The notes under the pieces were generated by a model. The model saw nothing but the letters and a program-made list of their open reading frames with translations. It was not told the DNA's origin and ran no database searches. Shown here in pieces: positions 17,203-25,811 of a DNA stretch of 64,000 nt. The number at the start of each line of letters is the position of its first letter. Position 1 is the first letter of the stretch. The position numbers and the translations under genes are program-made. The stretch is from Candidatus Nitrosacidococcus sp. I8 (lineage in GTDB: Bacteria; Pseudomonadota; Gammaproteobacteria; Nitrosococcales; Nitrosococcaceae): assembly GCF_945836005.1 (NCBI RefSeq), contig NZ_OX241534.1:620001-684000 (forward strand). Direction: 5' to 3'.

Positions 17203-19358
17203 ACTCTAGAATACAAGCGCTATTACTGATAAGTATATATAGCCTGTTTAACATAGCATCTCTAAAAGCAGACACAACTGCACAAGCCAGCCTAGAGAAA
17301 AACCCAACAACCCCTAACGAAGTTATCTTTTCTCAACCTTCAGGATTTTACAAAGAAGACTTTACCCTTACCCTAAGCCATCCAGATAACAACATCACCA
17401 TTTATTACACCCTAGATGGATCAGAGCCTGATCCCAACAACTTAAAGGGTAGTACCTATCGCTATAAAAATAACTATGAGCAACCACCTAATAAACCTAA
17501 AGATAACTTTCTATACCATCGTTATAAAACCTATCAATATAGCCAACCCATTCTTATCAAAGATAGAACAAATGAGCCTGATAGAATTTCTCAAATTTCT
17601 ACTACCTTTGATGAAAAACCAGATTATTTTCCTCAAAAAAATCAGGGCTCAAATAATACAAACAGAATAATTAAAGGTACTCCAGTACGTGCTATTGCTG
17701 TCAATGAGGCTGGAGTAAAAAGCCCGATGATTACCCATACTTTTTTTATTGGCAGTCAAGAAGAGTTTCACTTGCCTATTATCGCTTTGACTGTGCCAGA
17801 GAAAGATTTATTTGGCTACGATGAAGGGATATTTGTTGTAGGTCGTGATTATGATGAGTGGTTAGCCACTGAACCAGAGCAACTTAAACCTTCTCGGGCA
17901 AGTAGTACACCGGCTAATTGGCATAGAAAAGATAAAGTCGCTACAAGAAAAAATGCTGCTATGGAGCAGCTTAATTTAAACCAAGAATCACCGAATTTAG
18001 ATGTAAAAATAAGTATTCATGGAAATGGATCTCGAATGAATCGAGACAAGAGCTTTAGGATCTATTTAGGTAGATATCAATCCTTAGCACACTTTGTCCC
18101 CAATGGTAGTTCTTTAAAAGAATTACGTTTTAATTTTAAGGTAGGAAAACGTAAAACAAATAATTTTATTACTTTTATCACAGATACTGCAGCTCAAAGA
18201 ATCATAGCAGGATTATCCTTTGGTACCCAAAACTCCTACGGCTATCGGAATATCTTCTTAAATGGAGAATATTATGGCATTAGAAATATCCAAGATGTAA
18301 AAGATACTCGCTATATTCACCATTTTTACCACTTGAATCATAGAAAAAAAATAGAATTACTCTTTAATAGATCCAATAATGAAATTCCTAATAATGAATA
18401 TCATCTCCCTATTCTAAAAGGAAGTTTTCAAGAATGGAGGAAAATTAACCAAGCCTTTGAACAAAAAGAAAATCAAAATATAAACTTTGCCCAAAAATAT
18501 ATCGATATCAACAGCTTTATTGATTACTATATCGCTGAAATTTATCTGGCTAATAGAGACTGGCTAGATAATAATTATGCTTTTTGGAAATACTCAGGGA
18601 AGAATCGTGAGAATAACCCTATCGCAGATGGTAGGTATCGTTGGCTTATTTATGATTTAGATGCTACTTTCAGAGAAAGTAATACTAATTCTTTAGAAAA
18701 GACTACTGATATTAATGATCGGCAATATCTATTTACCTTTATATTTTCTACGTTACTTAAAAATCCTGAGTTTAAAGAGCGATTTATTACTCGATTTAGC
18801 GATTTAATGAATACCACGTTTGTTCCTGATCGAATGGTTAGGGTGATTGAAAATATGAAACAAGAAGTAGAAAAAGATGTCCTACTTCACATTAAACGCT
18901 GGAAATCTCCTATTAGCATAGAAGCTTGGCAAGATAATATTAACATTATGGTTAATTTTGCTCGAGAGCGTCCAGCTATTCAATATCAACAGCTACAGGA
19001 TTTTTTCAAGCTAGACGATACTTATCAGCTTAAGGTAGCTATAAATGATCAAGCTGCAGGGACAGTAAAAGTCAATACGCTTCAGTTAGGATTAAAGGAT
19101 AATGAATTAACAAAGCCAGTGGCAGCAAGTAGTGCTGCTATATTAATGGAGCAAGTACTGGCTTTTCCTTGGCAGGGTAGGTATTTTAAAGAATTACCCC
19201 TTAAACTAGAGGCTATTCCTAAACTTGGCTATCAATTTAGTCATTGGCAAGGAGAGGGATTTACTCAAGAACAAGCAATTAATCCTATTTTAGCGTTACA
19301 GCCAAAATCTAATATAAAGCTTGTTGCCATGTTTGAAAAAGTGAACTATGTACAGTAA
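17199..19358 (+). CDS. Secreted CotH-family kinase-like protein, copy 3
   Basis: 719 residues. The signal peptide (about 1-25, NSRIQALLLISIYSLFNIA) is identical to copies 2 and 4. Domains follow the same order: chitobiase-like beta domain (about 40-80), CotH domain with IHGNGSRMNRDKSFRIYL near 272 and IYDLDATF near 485, and an InlB-like C-terminal repeat near 672. The start overlaps the stop of the VTC gene by four bases, tying a CotH product directly to the polymerase gene. Bases 17199-17974 appear identical to copy 4 (19461-20236), after which the two diverge. The variable part covers the CotH N-lobe and may set substrate choice; this is inference. Confidence 0.85.
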   Translation: MNSRIQALLLISIYSLFNIASLKADTTAQASLEKNPTTPNEVIFSQPSGFYKEDFTLTLSHPDNNITIYYTLDGSEPDPNNLKGSTYRYKNNYEQPPNKPKDNFLYHRYKTYQYSQPILIKDRTNEPDRISQISTTFDEKPDYFPQKNQGSNNTNRIIKGTPVRAIAVNEAGVKSPMITHTFFIGSQEEFHLPIIALTVPEKDLFGYDEGIFVVGRDYDEWLATEPEQLKPSRASSTPANWHRKDKVATRKNAAMEQLNLNQESPNLDVKISIHGNGSRMNRDKSFRIYLGRYQSLAHFVPNGSSLKELRFNFKVGKRKTNNFITFITDTAAQRIIAGLSFGTQNSYGYRNIFLNGEYYGIRNIQDVKDTRYIHHFYHLNHRKKIELLFNRSNNEIPNNEYHLPILKGSFQEWRKINQAFEQKENQNINFAQKYIDINSFIDYYIAEIYLANRDWLDNNYAFWKYSGKNRENNPIADGRYRWLIYDLDATFRESNTNSLEKTTDINDRQYLFTFIFSTLLKNPEFKERFITRFSDLMNTTFVPDRMVRVIENMKQEVEKDVLLHIKRWKSPISIEAWQDNINIMVNFARERPAIQYQQLQDFFKLDDTYQLKVAINDQAAGTVKVNTLQLGLKDNELTKPVAASSAAILMEQVLAFPWQGRYFKELPLKLEAIPKLGYQFSHWQGEGFTQEQAINPILALQPKSNIKLVAMFEKVNYVQ

Positions 19359-19385
19359 ATAATAGTAGAGAGCGAAACCAGTAAT
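19357..19385. repeat. Repeat after CotH copy 3 (partner 15666-15694)
   Basis: Same 29-base block as after copy 2 with one substitution (GCG for GCA in the middle). It overlaps the stop codon of copy 3. Confidence 0.75.
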
Positions 19386-19432
19386 CTTTAGGGGATCGAT
19401 CTGTATAGTCACTATCTAGCTAGCATTAGAAA

Positions 19433-19460
19433 CTAATTCACAAAATTACCCCACTGTATT
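19433..19460. repeat. Upstream repeat of CotH copy 4 (partner 13411-13438)
   Basis: Identical to the 28 bases before CotH copy 2; see that entry. It shows that the duplicated cassette includes DNA upstream of the coding region. Confidence 0.75.
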
Positions 19461-21617
19461 ATGAACTCTAGAATACAAGCGCTATTACTGATAAGTATAT
19501 ATAGCCTGTTTAACATAGCATCTCTAAAAGCAGACACAACTGCACAAGCCAGCCTAGAGAAAAACCCAACAACCCCTAACGAAGTTATCTTTTCTCAACC
19601 TTCAGGATTTTACAAAGAAGACTTTACCCTTACCCTAAGCCATCCAGATAACAACATCACCATTTATTACACCCTAGATGGATCAGAGCCTGATCCCAAC
19701 AACTTAAAGGGTAGTACCTATCGCTATAAAAATAACTATGAGCAACCACCTAATAAACCTAAAGATAACTTTCTATACCATCGTTATAAAACCTATCAAT
19801 ATAGCCAACCCATTCTTATCAAAGATAGAACAAATGAGCCTGATAGAATTTCTCAAATTTCTACTACCTTTGATGAAAAACCAGATTATTTTCCTCAAAA
19901 AAATCAGGGCTCAAATAATACAAACAGAATAATTAAAGGTACTCCAGTACGTGCTATTGCTGTCAATGAGGCTGGAGTAAAAAGCCCGATGATTACCCAT
20001 ACTTTTTTTATTGGCAGTCAAGAAGAGTTTCACTTGCCTATTATCGCTTTGACTGTGCCAGAGAAAGATTTATTTGGCTACGATGAAGGGATATTTGTTG
20101 TAGGTCGTGATTATGATGAGTGGTTAGCCACTGAACCAGAGCAACTTAAACCTTCTCGGGCAAGTAGTACACCGGCTAATTGGCATAGAAAAGATAAAGT
20201 CGCTACAAGAAAAAATGCTGCTATGGAGCAGCTTAACCAAAATCAATTATCCCCTAGTTTAAATGTAGAATTAAAAATCCATGGTAATGGTTCTCGAATG
20301 GATTCATATAAGAGCTTTAGGGTCTACTTAGAGGAAAACCAATCGTTAAAAGGTTTTGTCCCTAATGGAGAGAGGTTAACCGGGTTACGGTTAAATTTTA
20401 GACATGATGGGATACCTCATGGAATTATCAGATCGAGCAATTTTGTTACTGATACCGCAGCCCAAAGAATCACAGAAGGATTATCTTTTGGTACCCAACA
20501 TTCCTATGGCTATCGTAATATCTTCTTGAATGGAGAATATTATGGGATTAGAAATATCAGAGATGCCAAAGATAATCGCTATGTTAGTCACTTCTATCAT
20601 TTAGCCCATCGAAAAAAAATAGAGATATTATTCAACAAAGCCAATAATGAAGTCCCCACGAACGAAGATCTCCCTTCGCTTTTAAAAGGAAATTTTGAAG
20701 AGTGGAATAAACTTAACCAAGCCTTTGAGCAAAAAGAAAATCAAAATTTAGATTTTGCTCAAAACTATATCGATGTAGAGAGCTTTATTGATTATTATAT
20801 TGCCGAGATCTTTTTAGCCAACACGGATTGGCCTCAAAATAACTATGCCTTTTGGAAATATTTAGGTAAGGCTGTAGAAAATAATCTAACTTCTGATGGA
20901 AGGTATCGCTGGCTAATATATGATTTAGATGCCGCTTTTCTGAAAATAAATAATAAATCATTAGAAAGAGCGACTGTTACCGATTCTGAGCGATACCCCT
21001 TTACCTTCATGTTCTCCACTTTACTTAAAAGTCCTGAGTTTAAAGAACGATTTATTACTAGGTTTAGCGATTTAATGAATACCACTTTCGTACCAGAGCG
21101 AATGGTAAAAATTATAGAAAATACGAAAAAAGAAGTAGAAAAAGACATTCTGCTTCACATTGAACGCTGGAAATATCCACCTAGTATGGAGGAATGGAAA
21201 AATAGTATTAATCTTATGATTGGATTTGCTCGTCAGCGTCCTGCTATTCAGTACGAACAACTACAAGATTTTTTTAAGCTGGATAATACTTATCAAGTTA
21301 AAGTAGATGTCAATGATTCTGCTTCTGGGATAGTTACAGTAAATACGCTTCAGTTAGGGTTAAAGGACAATGAATTAACAAAGCCAATAGCAGCAACTGA
21401 TTCTGCCATATTTATGGAAGATGTTTTAGCTTTGCCTTGGCAAGGTAAGTATTTTAAACAGCTACCTCTTAAACTAGAGGCTATTCCTAAATCTGGCTAT
21501 CAATTTAGTCATTGGCAAGGAGAAGGGCTTACTCAAGCACAGATGATTCATCCTATTTTAGCGTTACAGCCAAAATCTAATATAAAGCTTGTTGCCGTAT
21601 TTGAGAGGGAAAATTAA
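19461..21617 (+). CDS. Secreted CotH-family kinase-like protein, copy 4
   Basis: 718 residues with the same layout as copy 3: signal peptide, chitobiase-like beta domain, CotH domain (IHGNGSRMDSYKSFRVYL near 272; IYDLDAAF near 488) and InlB-like C-terminal repeat (IPKSGYQFSHWQGEG). The first 776 bases appear identical to copy 3, then the two diverge in a patchwork way. The 28 bases before the ATG match those of copy 2. A perfect 20-base palindrome covers its stop codon and probably ends the transcript of the island. Confidence 0.85.
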   Translation: MNSRIQALLLISIYSLFNIASLKADTTAQASLEKNPTTPNEVIFSQPSGFYKEDFTLTLSHPDNNITIYYTLDGSEPDPNNLKGSTYRYKNNYEQPPNKPKDNFLYHRYKTYQYSQPILIKDRTNEPDRISQISTTFDEKPDYFPQKNQGSNNTNRIIKGTPVRAIAVNEAGVKSPMITHTFFIGSQEEFHLPIIALTVPEKDLFGYDEGIFVVGRDYDEWLATEPEQLKPSRASSTPANWHRKDKVATRKNAAMEQLNQNQLSPSLNVELKIHGNGSRMDSYKSFRVYLEENQSLKGFVPNGERLTGLRLNFRHDGIPHGIIRSSNFVTDTAAQRITEGLSFGTQHSYGYRNIFLNGEYYGIRNIRDAKDNRYVSHFYHLAHRKKIEILFNKANNEVPTNEDLPSLLKGNFEEWNKLNQAFEQKENQNLDFAQNYIDVESFIDYYIAEIFLANTDWPQNNYAFWKYLGKAVENNLTSDGRYRWLIYDLDAAFLKINNKSLERATVTDSERYPFTFMFSTLLKSPEFKERFITRFSDLMNTTFVPERMVKIIENTKKEVEKDILLHIERWKYPPSMEEWKNSINLMIGFARQRPAIQYEQLQDFFKLDNTYQVKVDVNDSASGIVTVNTLQLGLKDNELTKPIAATDSAIFMEDVLALPWQGKYFKQLPLKLEAIPKSGYQFSHWQGEGLTQAQMIHPILALQPKSNIKLVAVFEREN

Positions 21618-21625
21618 TTTTCCCT
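21606..21625. terminator. Palindromic terminator at the end of the CotH island
   Basis: AGGGAAAATT followed directly by AATTTTCCCT is a perfect 10-base inverted repeat spanning the stop codon of CotH copy 4, followed by TTATA. It fits a Rho-independent terminator, though the T-tract is short. Confidence 0.6.
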
Positions 21626-21725
21626 TTATAGGCGAACGCTATAAATTCTCCCCCATTAAAAGCCTAACCCTTATAAGGTACACTTAGTCATTCCTTTGTT
21701 GAAAAATTTATAGGAGTTACTACCC

Positions 21726-22832
21726 ATGAAAACACGTGCTGCGATTGCTTGGGAGGCAAATAAACCTCTTGTAGTTGAAAATATCGAACTTTCAGGTCCT
21801 AAGGAGGGTGAAGTATTAGTAGAGCTTAAAGCTACAGGTATTTGCCATACAGACTATTACACCCTTTCTGGATCCGATCCTGAAGGACTTTTTCCTTCTA
21901 TACTTGGTCATGAAGGTGCTGGGGTAGTGGTGGAAGTGGGTGCAGGAGTGAAATCCCTCAAAATAGGGGATCACGTCATTCCCTTGTACACTCCAGAATG
22001 TCGTGAATGTAAGTTTTGTTTATCTAAAAAAACCAATCTTTGCCAAGCTATTCGCCAGACTCAGGGGCAAGGATTAATGCCTGATGGCACTGCTCGATTC
22101 TCTTTTAAAGATAAATCTATATTCCACTATATGGGCACCTCTACTTTCTCAAATTATAGTGTGATCCCAGAAATTGCTTTGGCTAAAATTCGGCAGGATG
22201 CTCCTTTTGATAAGGTATGTTATATCGGCTGCGGAGTAACCACTGGAATTGGGGCAGTGGTCTTTACTGCTCAGGTAGAAACGGGGGCTAATGTAGCTGT
22301 CTTTGGATTAGGTGGCATTGGGTTGAATGTGATTCAAGGTGCCAAAATGGTAGGGGCTAATAAGATTATTGGTATTGATACTAATCCAAATCGAGAAATG
22401 ATGGCTCGTCAATTTGGGATGACTGATTTTGTTAATCCTAATAAAATTGAAAATGTAGTAGATACTATTATTCAACTCACCAGTGGCGGAGCAGATTATA
22501 GTTTTGAGTGTATTGGTAATACTCAAGTCATGCGCCAGGCACTAGAATGCACGCATAAAGGGTGGGGGCGAAGTATTATTATTGGCGTAGCTCCTGCAGG
22601 GGCTGAAATTAGCACCCGTCCATTCCAATTGGTTACTGGGCGAAAATGGGAAGGATCTGCCTTTGGAGGTGCAAGAGGTCGAACCGATGTACCTAAAATT
22701 GTAGATTGGTATATGGAAGGAAAGATTAATATCGATTCTTTGATTACCCATACCTTAGCACTAGAGGATATTAATGAAGGCTTTGATTTAATGAAAGCAG
22801 GTAAATCAATTCGAGCAGTGGTAGTTTATTAA
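21726..22832 (+). CDS. frmA: Class III alcohol dehydrogenase / S-(hydroxymethyl)glutathione dehydrogenase
   Basis: 368 residues, the normal length. Catalytic zinc ligands are Cys40 (TGICHTD) and His62 (LGHEGAG); structural zinc Cys92, 95, 98 and 106 lie in PECRECKFCLSKKTNLC. The NAD-binding GLGGIGLN loop is present. The enzyme oxidises the glutathione adduct of formaldehyde to S-formylglutathione, and also reduces S-nitrosoglutathione, a useful reaction in an organism that meets nitric oxide during ammonia oxidation. The gene for the next enzyme, S-formylglutathione hydrolase, follows after 24 bases but is broken. Confidence 0.93.
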   Translation: MKTRAAIAWEANKPLVVENIELSGPKEGEVLVELKATGICHTDYYTLSGSDPEGLFPSILGHEGAGVVVEVGAGVKSLKIGDHVIPLYTPECRECKFCLSKKTNLCQAIRQTQGQGLMPDGTARFSFKDKSIFHYMGTSTFSNYSVIPEIALAKIRQDAPFDKVCYIGCGVTTGIGAVVFTAQVETGANVAVFGLGGIGLNVIQGAKMVGANKIIGIDTNPNREMMARQFGMTDFVNPNKIENVVDTIIQLTSGGADYSFECIGNTQVMRQALECTHKGWGRSIIIGVAPAGAEISTRPFQLVTGRKWEGSAFGGARGRTDVPKIVDWYMEGKINIDSLITHTLALEDINEGFDLMKAGKSIRAVVVY

Positions 22833-22856
22833 TCAAATAGTATTGGAGGAATATTA

Positions 22857-23664
22857 TGCTAGAAGTTTGTAGTTCCCATGCTTGTTTTGGTGGTACTCAA
22901 TACTATTATCAGCATCAATCTAAAGTGATTGGGTTACCCATGCGATTTTCTGCTTACATACCACCCCAAGCAAAAAAAGGTCCAGTACCTGTATAACGAG
23001 TACAGAAGAAACCTTTATGATTAAGGCGGGGGCACAACGGTTAGCTGCAGAATATGGCATTATACTGGTTAGTACGGATACCAGCCCGAGACAAACAGGA
23101 ATTATTGGCGAAACTGATAGCTGGGATTTAGGAGCAGGGGCTGGATTTTACTTGGATGCTATTCAAAACCCATGGTCTCAACATTTTAAGATGGAAAGCT
23201 ATATCACTCAAGAACTCTATGCACTTGTACTTAAAGAATTTCCGGTAGATAGTAATAAAGTAGGAATTTGGGGACATTCCATAGGTGGTCATGGTGCTTT
23301 AAAGCATCCAAAATTATACTGCTCTGTTTCAGCTTTTTCACCTCTTGCTGCCCCTATTTATTCATCATTGGGGCAAAAAGCATTTAGCCATTATCTGGGA
23401 GAAAATCGCCAACTTTGGCGTAGATATGATGCCACTGCATTAATTGAAGATGGTTATCGGATGCCAGAGCCTCTTATTGATCAAGGATTAAATGATGAAT
23501 TTTTATCAGAACTATGCCCAGATCGTTTAGAAACCGCTTGTAAAGTAGTAAATCAGCCGCTTACTTTGAGATACCATAAAAATTATGATCATGGCTATTA
23601 TTTTGTCAGCACGTTTATTATCGATCATATGAAGCATCACTTAGATATTTTTTCCAACCGCTAA
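22857..23664 (+). pseudogene. fghA: S-formylglutathione hydrolase, disrupted
   Basis: GGAGGA precedes an ATG at 22857. The frame reads MLEVCSSHACFGG, GLPMRFSAYIPPQAKKG and PVPV, then hits a stop at 22995. Homology resumes in another frame with TEETFMIKAGAQRLAAEYGI. The expected linking block (family pattern VLYWLSGLTC) is missing, so about 20 or more bases are lost around 22996-23003. A second loss is likely after the nucleophile motif GHSIGGHGAL, where several residues normally precede KHPKLYCSVSAF. The C-terminal HGYYFVSTFI with the catalytic His is kept. A shortened product from 23017 would lack the start of the hydrolase core. Formaldehyde oxidation would then need another thioesterase, or frmA here serves in nitrosoglutathione reduction. 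Confidence 0.8.
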
Positions 23665-23755
23665 TTTTTTTATTATATTTTTCTTTTAATTTAAAAAAAT
23701 TGGTCTACTTTTATAAGTGCCTTTATTTAATTATTATTTCAGGAGGGCATAATTA

Positions 23756-24175
23756 ATGAATATTAAAGAGAGACTAATAGATGCGGGAAGAGAGCTTACA
23801 AGGATAGGGCAGGATTTAGAGCTGCTCGAGCAAAATATTAATATAGGGAAAAACAGACACGAGCGAGTCGTACACGGAGAAAGAATTGAGCAACTAGAAA
23901 TAAAATTAAAGGAATTTAAACATCAATTCTTACAGTTGGAAAGTAGTATCGTTTGCGGACACAAGAAATTTGAAAAGGAATTTCATACCCACTTAGAAGA
24001 GATTAAACATCGTCATCACCATTTTGAGAATAAGCTAGGAGATGTCCATTTAGCTCATGCGGAATCATGGAATTTAGGCGAGAATTTACCTATTGGTACA
24101 GCAATATTTGACGGTATTGGCCAATGGGTGACTCATCTATTTCGCCGTGATCGCAAGCTTGAACATCATACCTAG
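23756..24175 (+). CDS. Charged coiled-coil protein, twin copy 1
   Basis: 139 residues, strong ribosome binding site AGGAGG (23741-23746). The sequence is almost wholly helical and charged, with heptad-like stretches over residues 5-100 (LEQLEIKLKEFKHQFLQLE), a His-rich patch (KHRHHHFENKLG) and an amphipathic C-terminal helix (IGQWVTHLFRRDRKLE). No signal peptide or membrane helix. It is clearly homologous to 24448-24870. I do not recognise the family. It lies upstream of nitrosocyanin but the hairpins between them argue for separate transcripts. Confidence 0.65.
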   Translation: MNIKERLIDAGRELTRIGQDLELLEQNINIGKNRHERVVHGERIEQLEIKLKEFKHQFLQLESSIVCGHKKFEKEFHTHLEEIKHRHHHFENKLGDVHLAHAESWNLGENLPIGTAIFDGIGQWVTHLFRRDRKLEHHT

Positions 24176-24196
24176 CTTTAAATCATAAAATCGATA

Positions 24197-24246
24197 AAGG
24201 GATGCCTTAATTTCTATATTTTTAGTTATTAACATAAGCATCCCTT
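24197..24246. terminator. Hairpin after twin copy 1
   Basis: Arms AAGGGATGC (24197-24205) and GCATCCCTT (24238-24246) with a long AT-rich loop, extended by CTTA/TAAG. A similar AGGGAT hairpin follows copy 2. A T-rich stretch follows; termination is plausible. Confidence 0.5.
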
Positions 24247-24447
24247 GTTCTTAATTTATAGGATTACAATCGTTTCTGCAATAAAAATTTAATACTTATA
24301 TTTAAGTATTAAGTAGCTTAAGACTTAATGTATTTTAGTTTTTCATAAAAGTTAAAAATTTCTCTTTCTTTACCTGGAAAGGTGGAGTACATTAATAGAT
24401 GTATTCTAAATACCTTTTTAAATTATTTTATCCGGGAGGGTAGAGCC

Positions 24448-24870
24448 ATGAATATTGAAGAAAGGTTAATTGAATCAGGAAGAGAATTAGCAAAATTGGG
24501 ACAAGATATCGATCAACTTGAACAAAATCTAAATATAGGTAGTAATCAAGATAAGCGAGCAGTTCATAGAGAAAAAATTGAAAATCTAGAGCTAAAATTA
24601 CTAGAATTTAATCAGAGATTCCTGCAACTAGAGCACAATATTATCGATGGTCACAAGGAATTTGAGAGAGAATTTCATACCCATTTAGAAGCCATGAAAC
24701 ACCATTATCGCTCCATTGAGGATCAATTAGGAGGAGTGCGGCTAGCCCATGCCGAATCTTGGCACTTGGGTGAAGGAGCGTCTATGATAACCGCTATTTT
24801 TGATAAGATAGGTAACTGGGTTGATCAATTACTTCGCCGTAACCGGAATTTAGAAGGACATCGTACTTAA
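24448..24870 (+). CDS. Charged coiled-coil protein, twin copy 2
   Basis: 140 residues from the ATG at 24448, chosen because GGGAGG lies just upstream (24434-24439) and because this start aligns exactly with copy 1 (MNIEERLIESGRELAKLGQD against MNIKERLIDAGRELTRIGQD). A longer frame from 24382 is unlikely. It shares with copy 1 the central KEFEREFHTHLE block, the LAHAESWHLGE motif and the amphipathic tail (IGNWVDQLLRRNRNLE). Function unknown. The two conserved His-containing motifs (FHTHLE and LAHAESW) could bind a metal, but this is only a suggestion. Confidence 0.68.
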   Translation: MNIEERLIESGRELAKLGQDIDQLEQNLNIGSNQDKRAVHREKIENLELKLLEFNQRFLQLEHNIIDGHKEFEREFHTHLEAMKHHYRSIEDQLGGVRLAHAESWHLGEGASMITAIFDKIGNWVDQLLRRNRNLEGHRT

Positions 24871-24895
24871 TGAAGTAGTTTATTTTAGAATAAGA

Positions 24896-24948
24896 ATTAA
24901 AGGGATATTCGGCTTAAAGTGAGGTATTAGCGTGGATATCCCTTTAAT
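24896..24948. terminator. Hairpin after twin copy 2
   Basis: Perfect 13-base arms: ATTAAAGGGATAT (24896-24908) and ATATCCCTTTAAT (24936-24948) around a 27-base loop. It recalls the hairpin after copy 1, so the duplicated unit may have included its terminator. Confidence 0.6.
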
Positions 24949-25153
24949 TTATGAATCTAAAATAGACCTAACCCTATTTAGGATAGGTCAATATTGATTG
25001 ACATTACTATACTTACTCTCTAAAGTATTTGGGTAAAAATCTTTATTCATATAGTAATAAAGCTAACTATGCTTTATTTCTAGCTTGGTTAGAAATAACT
25101 CTTAGTTTTTAATAATAAATTTTTGTTAATTTTAGGTTGAGGAATATTAAGTT

Positions 25154-25564
25154 ATGAAAATAACTAAAGCAATATTAATTGGTTTTTTAAGTGCATTATT
25201 TGTAGGTGCTGCTCAAGCAAAGGAAGTTGATTTCACGGTAGTAATGGAAGCTGATGATATCAATATTCCAGAGCTCAAAGTAGAAGGAGTAACTATTAAG
25301 AATATTCGTGAATTCCATGTACTCAACGAACCTGCTGGTCTTGTAGTACATAAAGGTGATACCGTTAAAATTACCGTAGACAACAAGTCTCCTATTAGTG
25401 AAGGATTTGCTATTGATGCTTATGGCATTAAAGAAACCATTAAAGCTGGAGAAAAAGCAACAATTAATTTAACTGCAAATAAGACAGGCGCTTTCACCAT
25501 TTGGTGCCATCTCCATCCTAAAGGAATTCACCTACCCGGTTCTTTAAATGTAGTAGAAGACTAA
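25154..25564 (+). CDS. ncyA: Nitrosocyanin (red copper protein)
   Basis: 136 residues. Signal peptide 1-22 (ends AAQA), so periplasmic. The mature part closely follows the Nitrosomonas europaea protein as I know it: [43 protein letters not shown] and [11 protein letters not shown]. All four ligands of the red copper site are present: Glu83 (ISEGF), Cys118, His121 and His126. The Cys loop has His119 where N. europaea has Gln. Nitrosocyanin is abundant in ammonia oxidisers and is thought to act in electron transfer or catalysis around hydroxylamine/NO chemistry, but its reaction is unproven. The gene stands alone, with a strong terminator after it. Confidence 0.93.
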   Translation: MKITKAILIGFLSALFVGAAQAKEVDFTVVMEADDINIPELKVEGVTIKNIREFHVLNEPAGLVVHKGDTVKITVDNKSPISEGFAIDAYGIKETIKAGEKATINLTANKTGAFTIWCHLHPKGIHLPGSLNVVED

Positions 25565-25600
25565 TCTTAAATTTAGTATAGTACAATACTACTCTTAATT

Positions 25601-25631
25601 AGAGGCGGTAATATATTACCGCCTCTTTTTA
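25601..25631 (+). terminator. Strong Rho-independent terminator after nitrosocyanin
   Basis: Arms AGAGGCGGTAAT (25601-25612) and ATTACCGCCTCT (25615-25626) form a 12-base GC-rich stem, followed by TTTTT. This is the clearest intrinsic terminator in the window, fitting a highly expressed single gene. Confidence 0.9.
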
Positions 25632-25811
25632 TTTATGCTTATCAAGCCAAGTTAATTTAATCCCTACTACATAGAGATTAATAATCCTAAACTAGCGGTT
25701 AAACACCTCTAAAACCATAAGAAATAATTATTAAGGTTAATTTAATTCGGCAGCCTTAATATTTATTTTGATGATCCCCTTCAAAAATACAAATATATAA
25801 GGGAAAGTACT

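Noticed and set aside
11064-21617. CotH island as a transposon or prophage
   Set aside because: No transposase, integrase, terminal inverted repeats or phage genes were seen; duplications are explained by tandem recombination.
24382-24447. Upstream extension of twin coiled-coil copy 2
   Set aside because: The ribosome binding site and alignment with copy 1 place the start at 24448.
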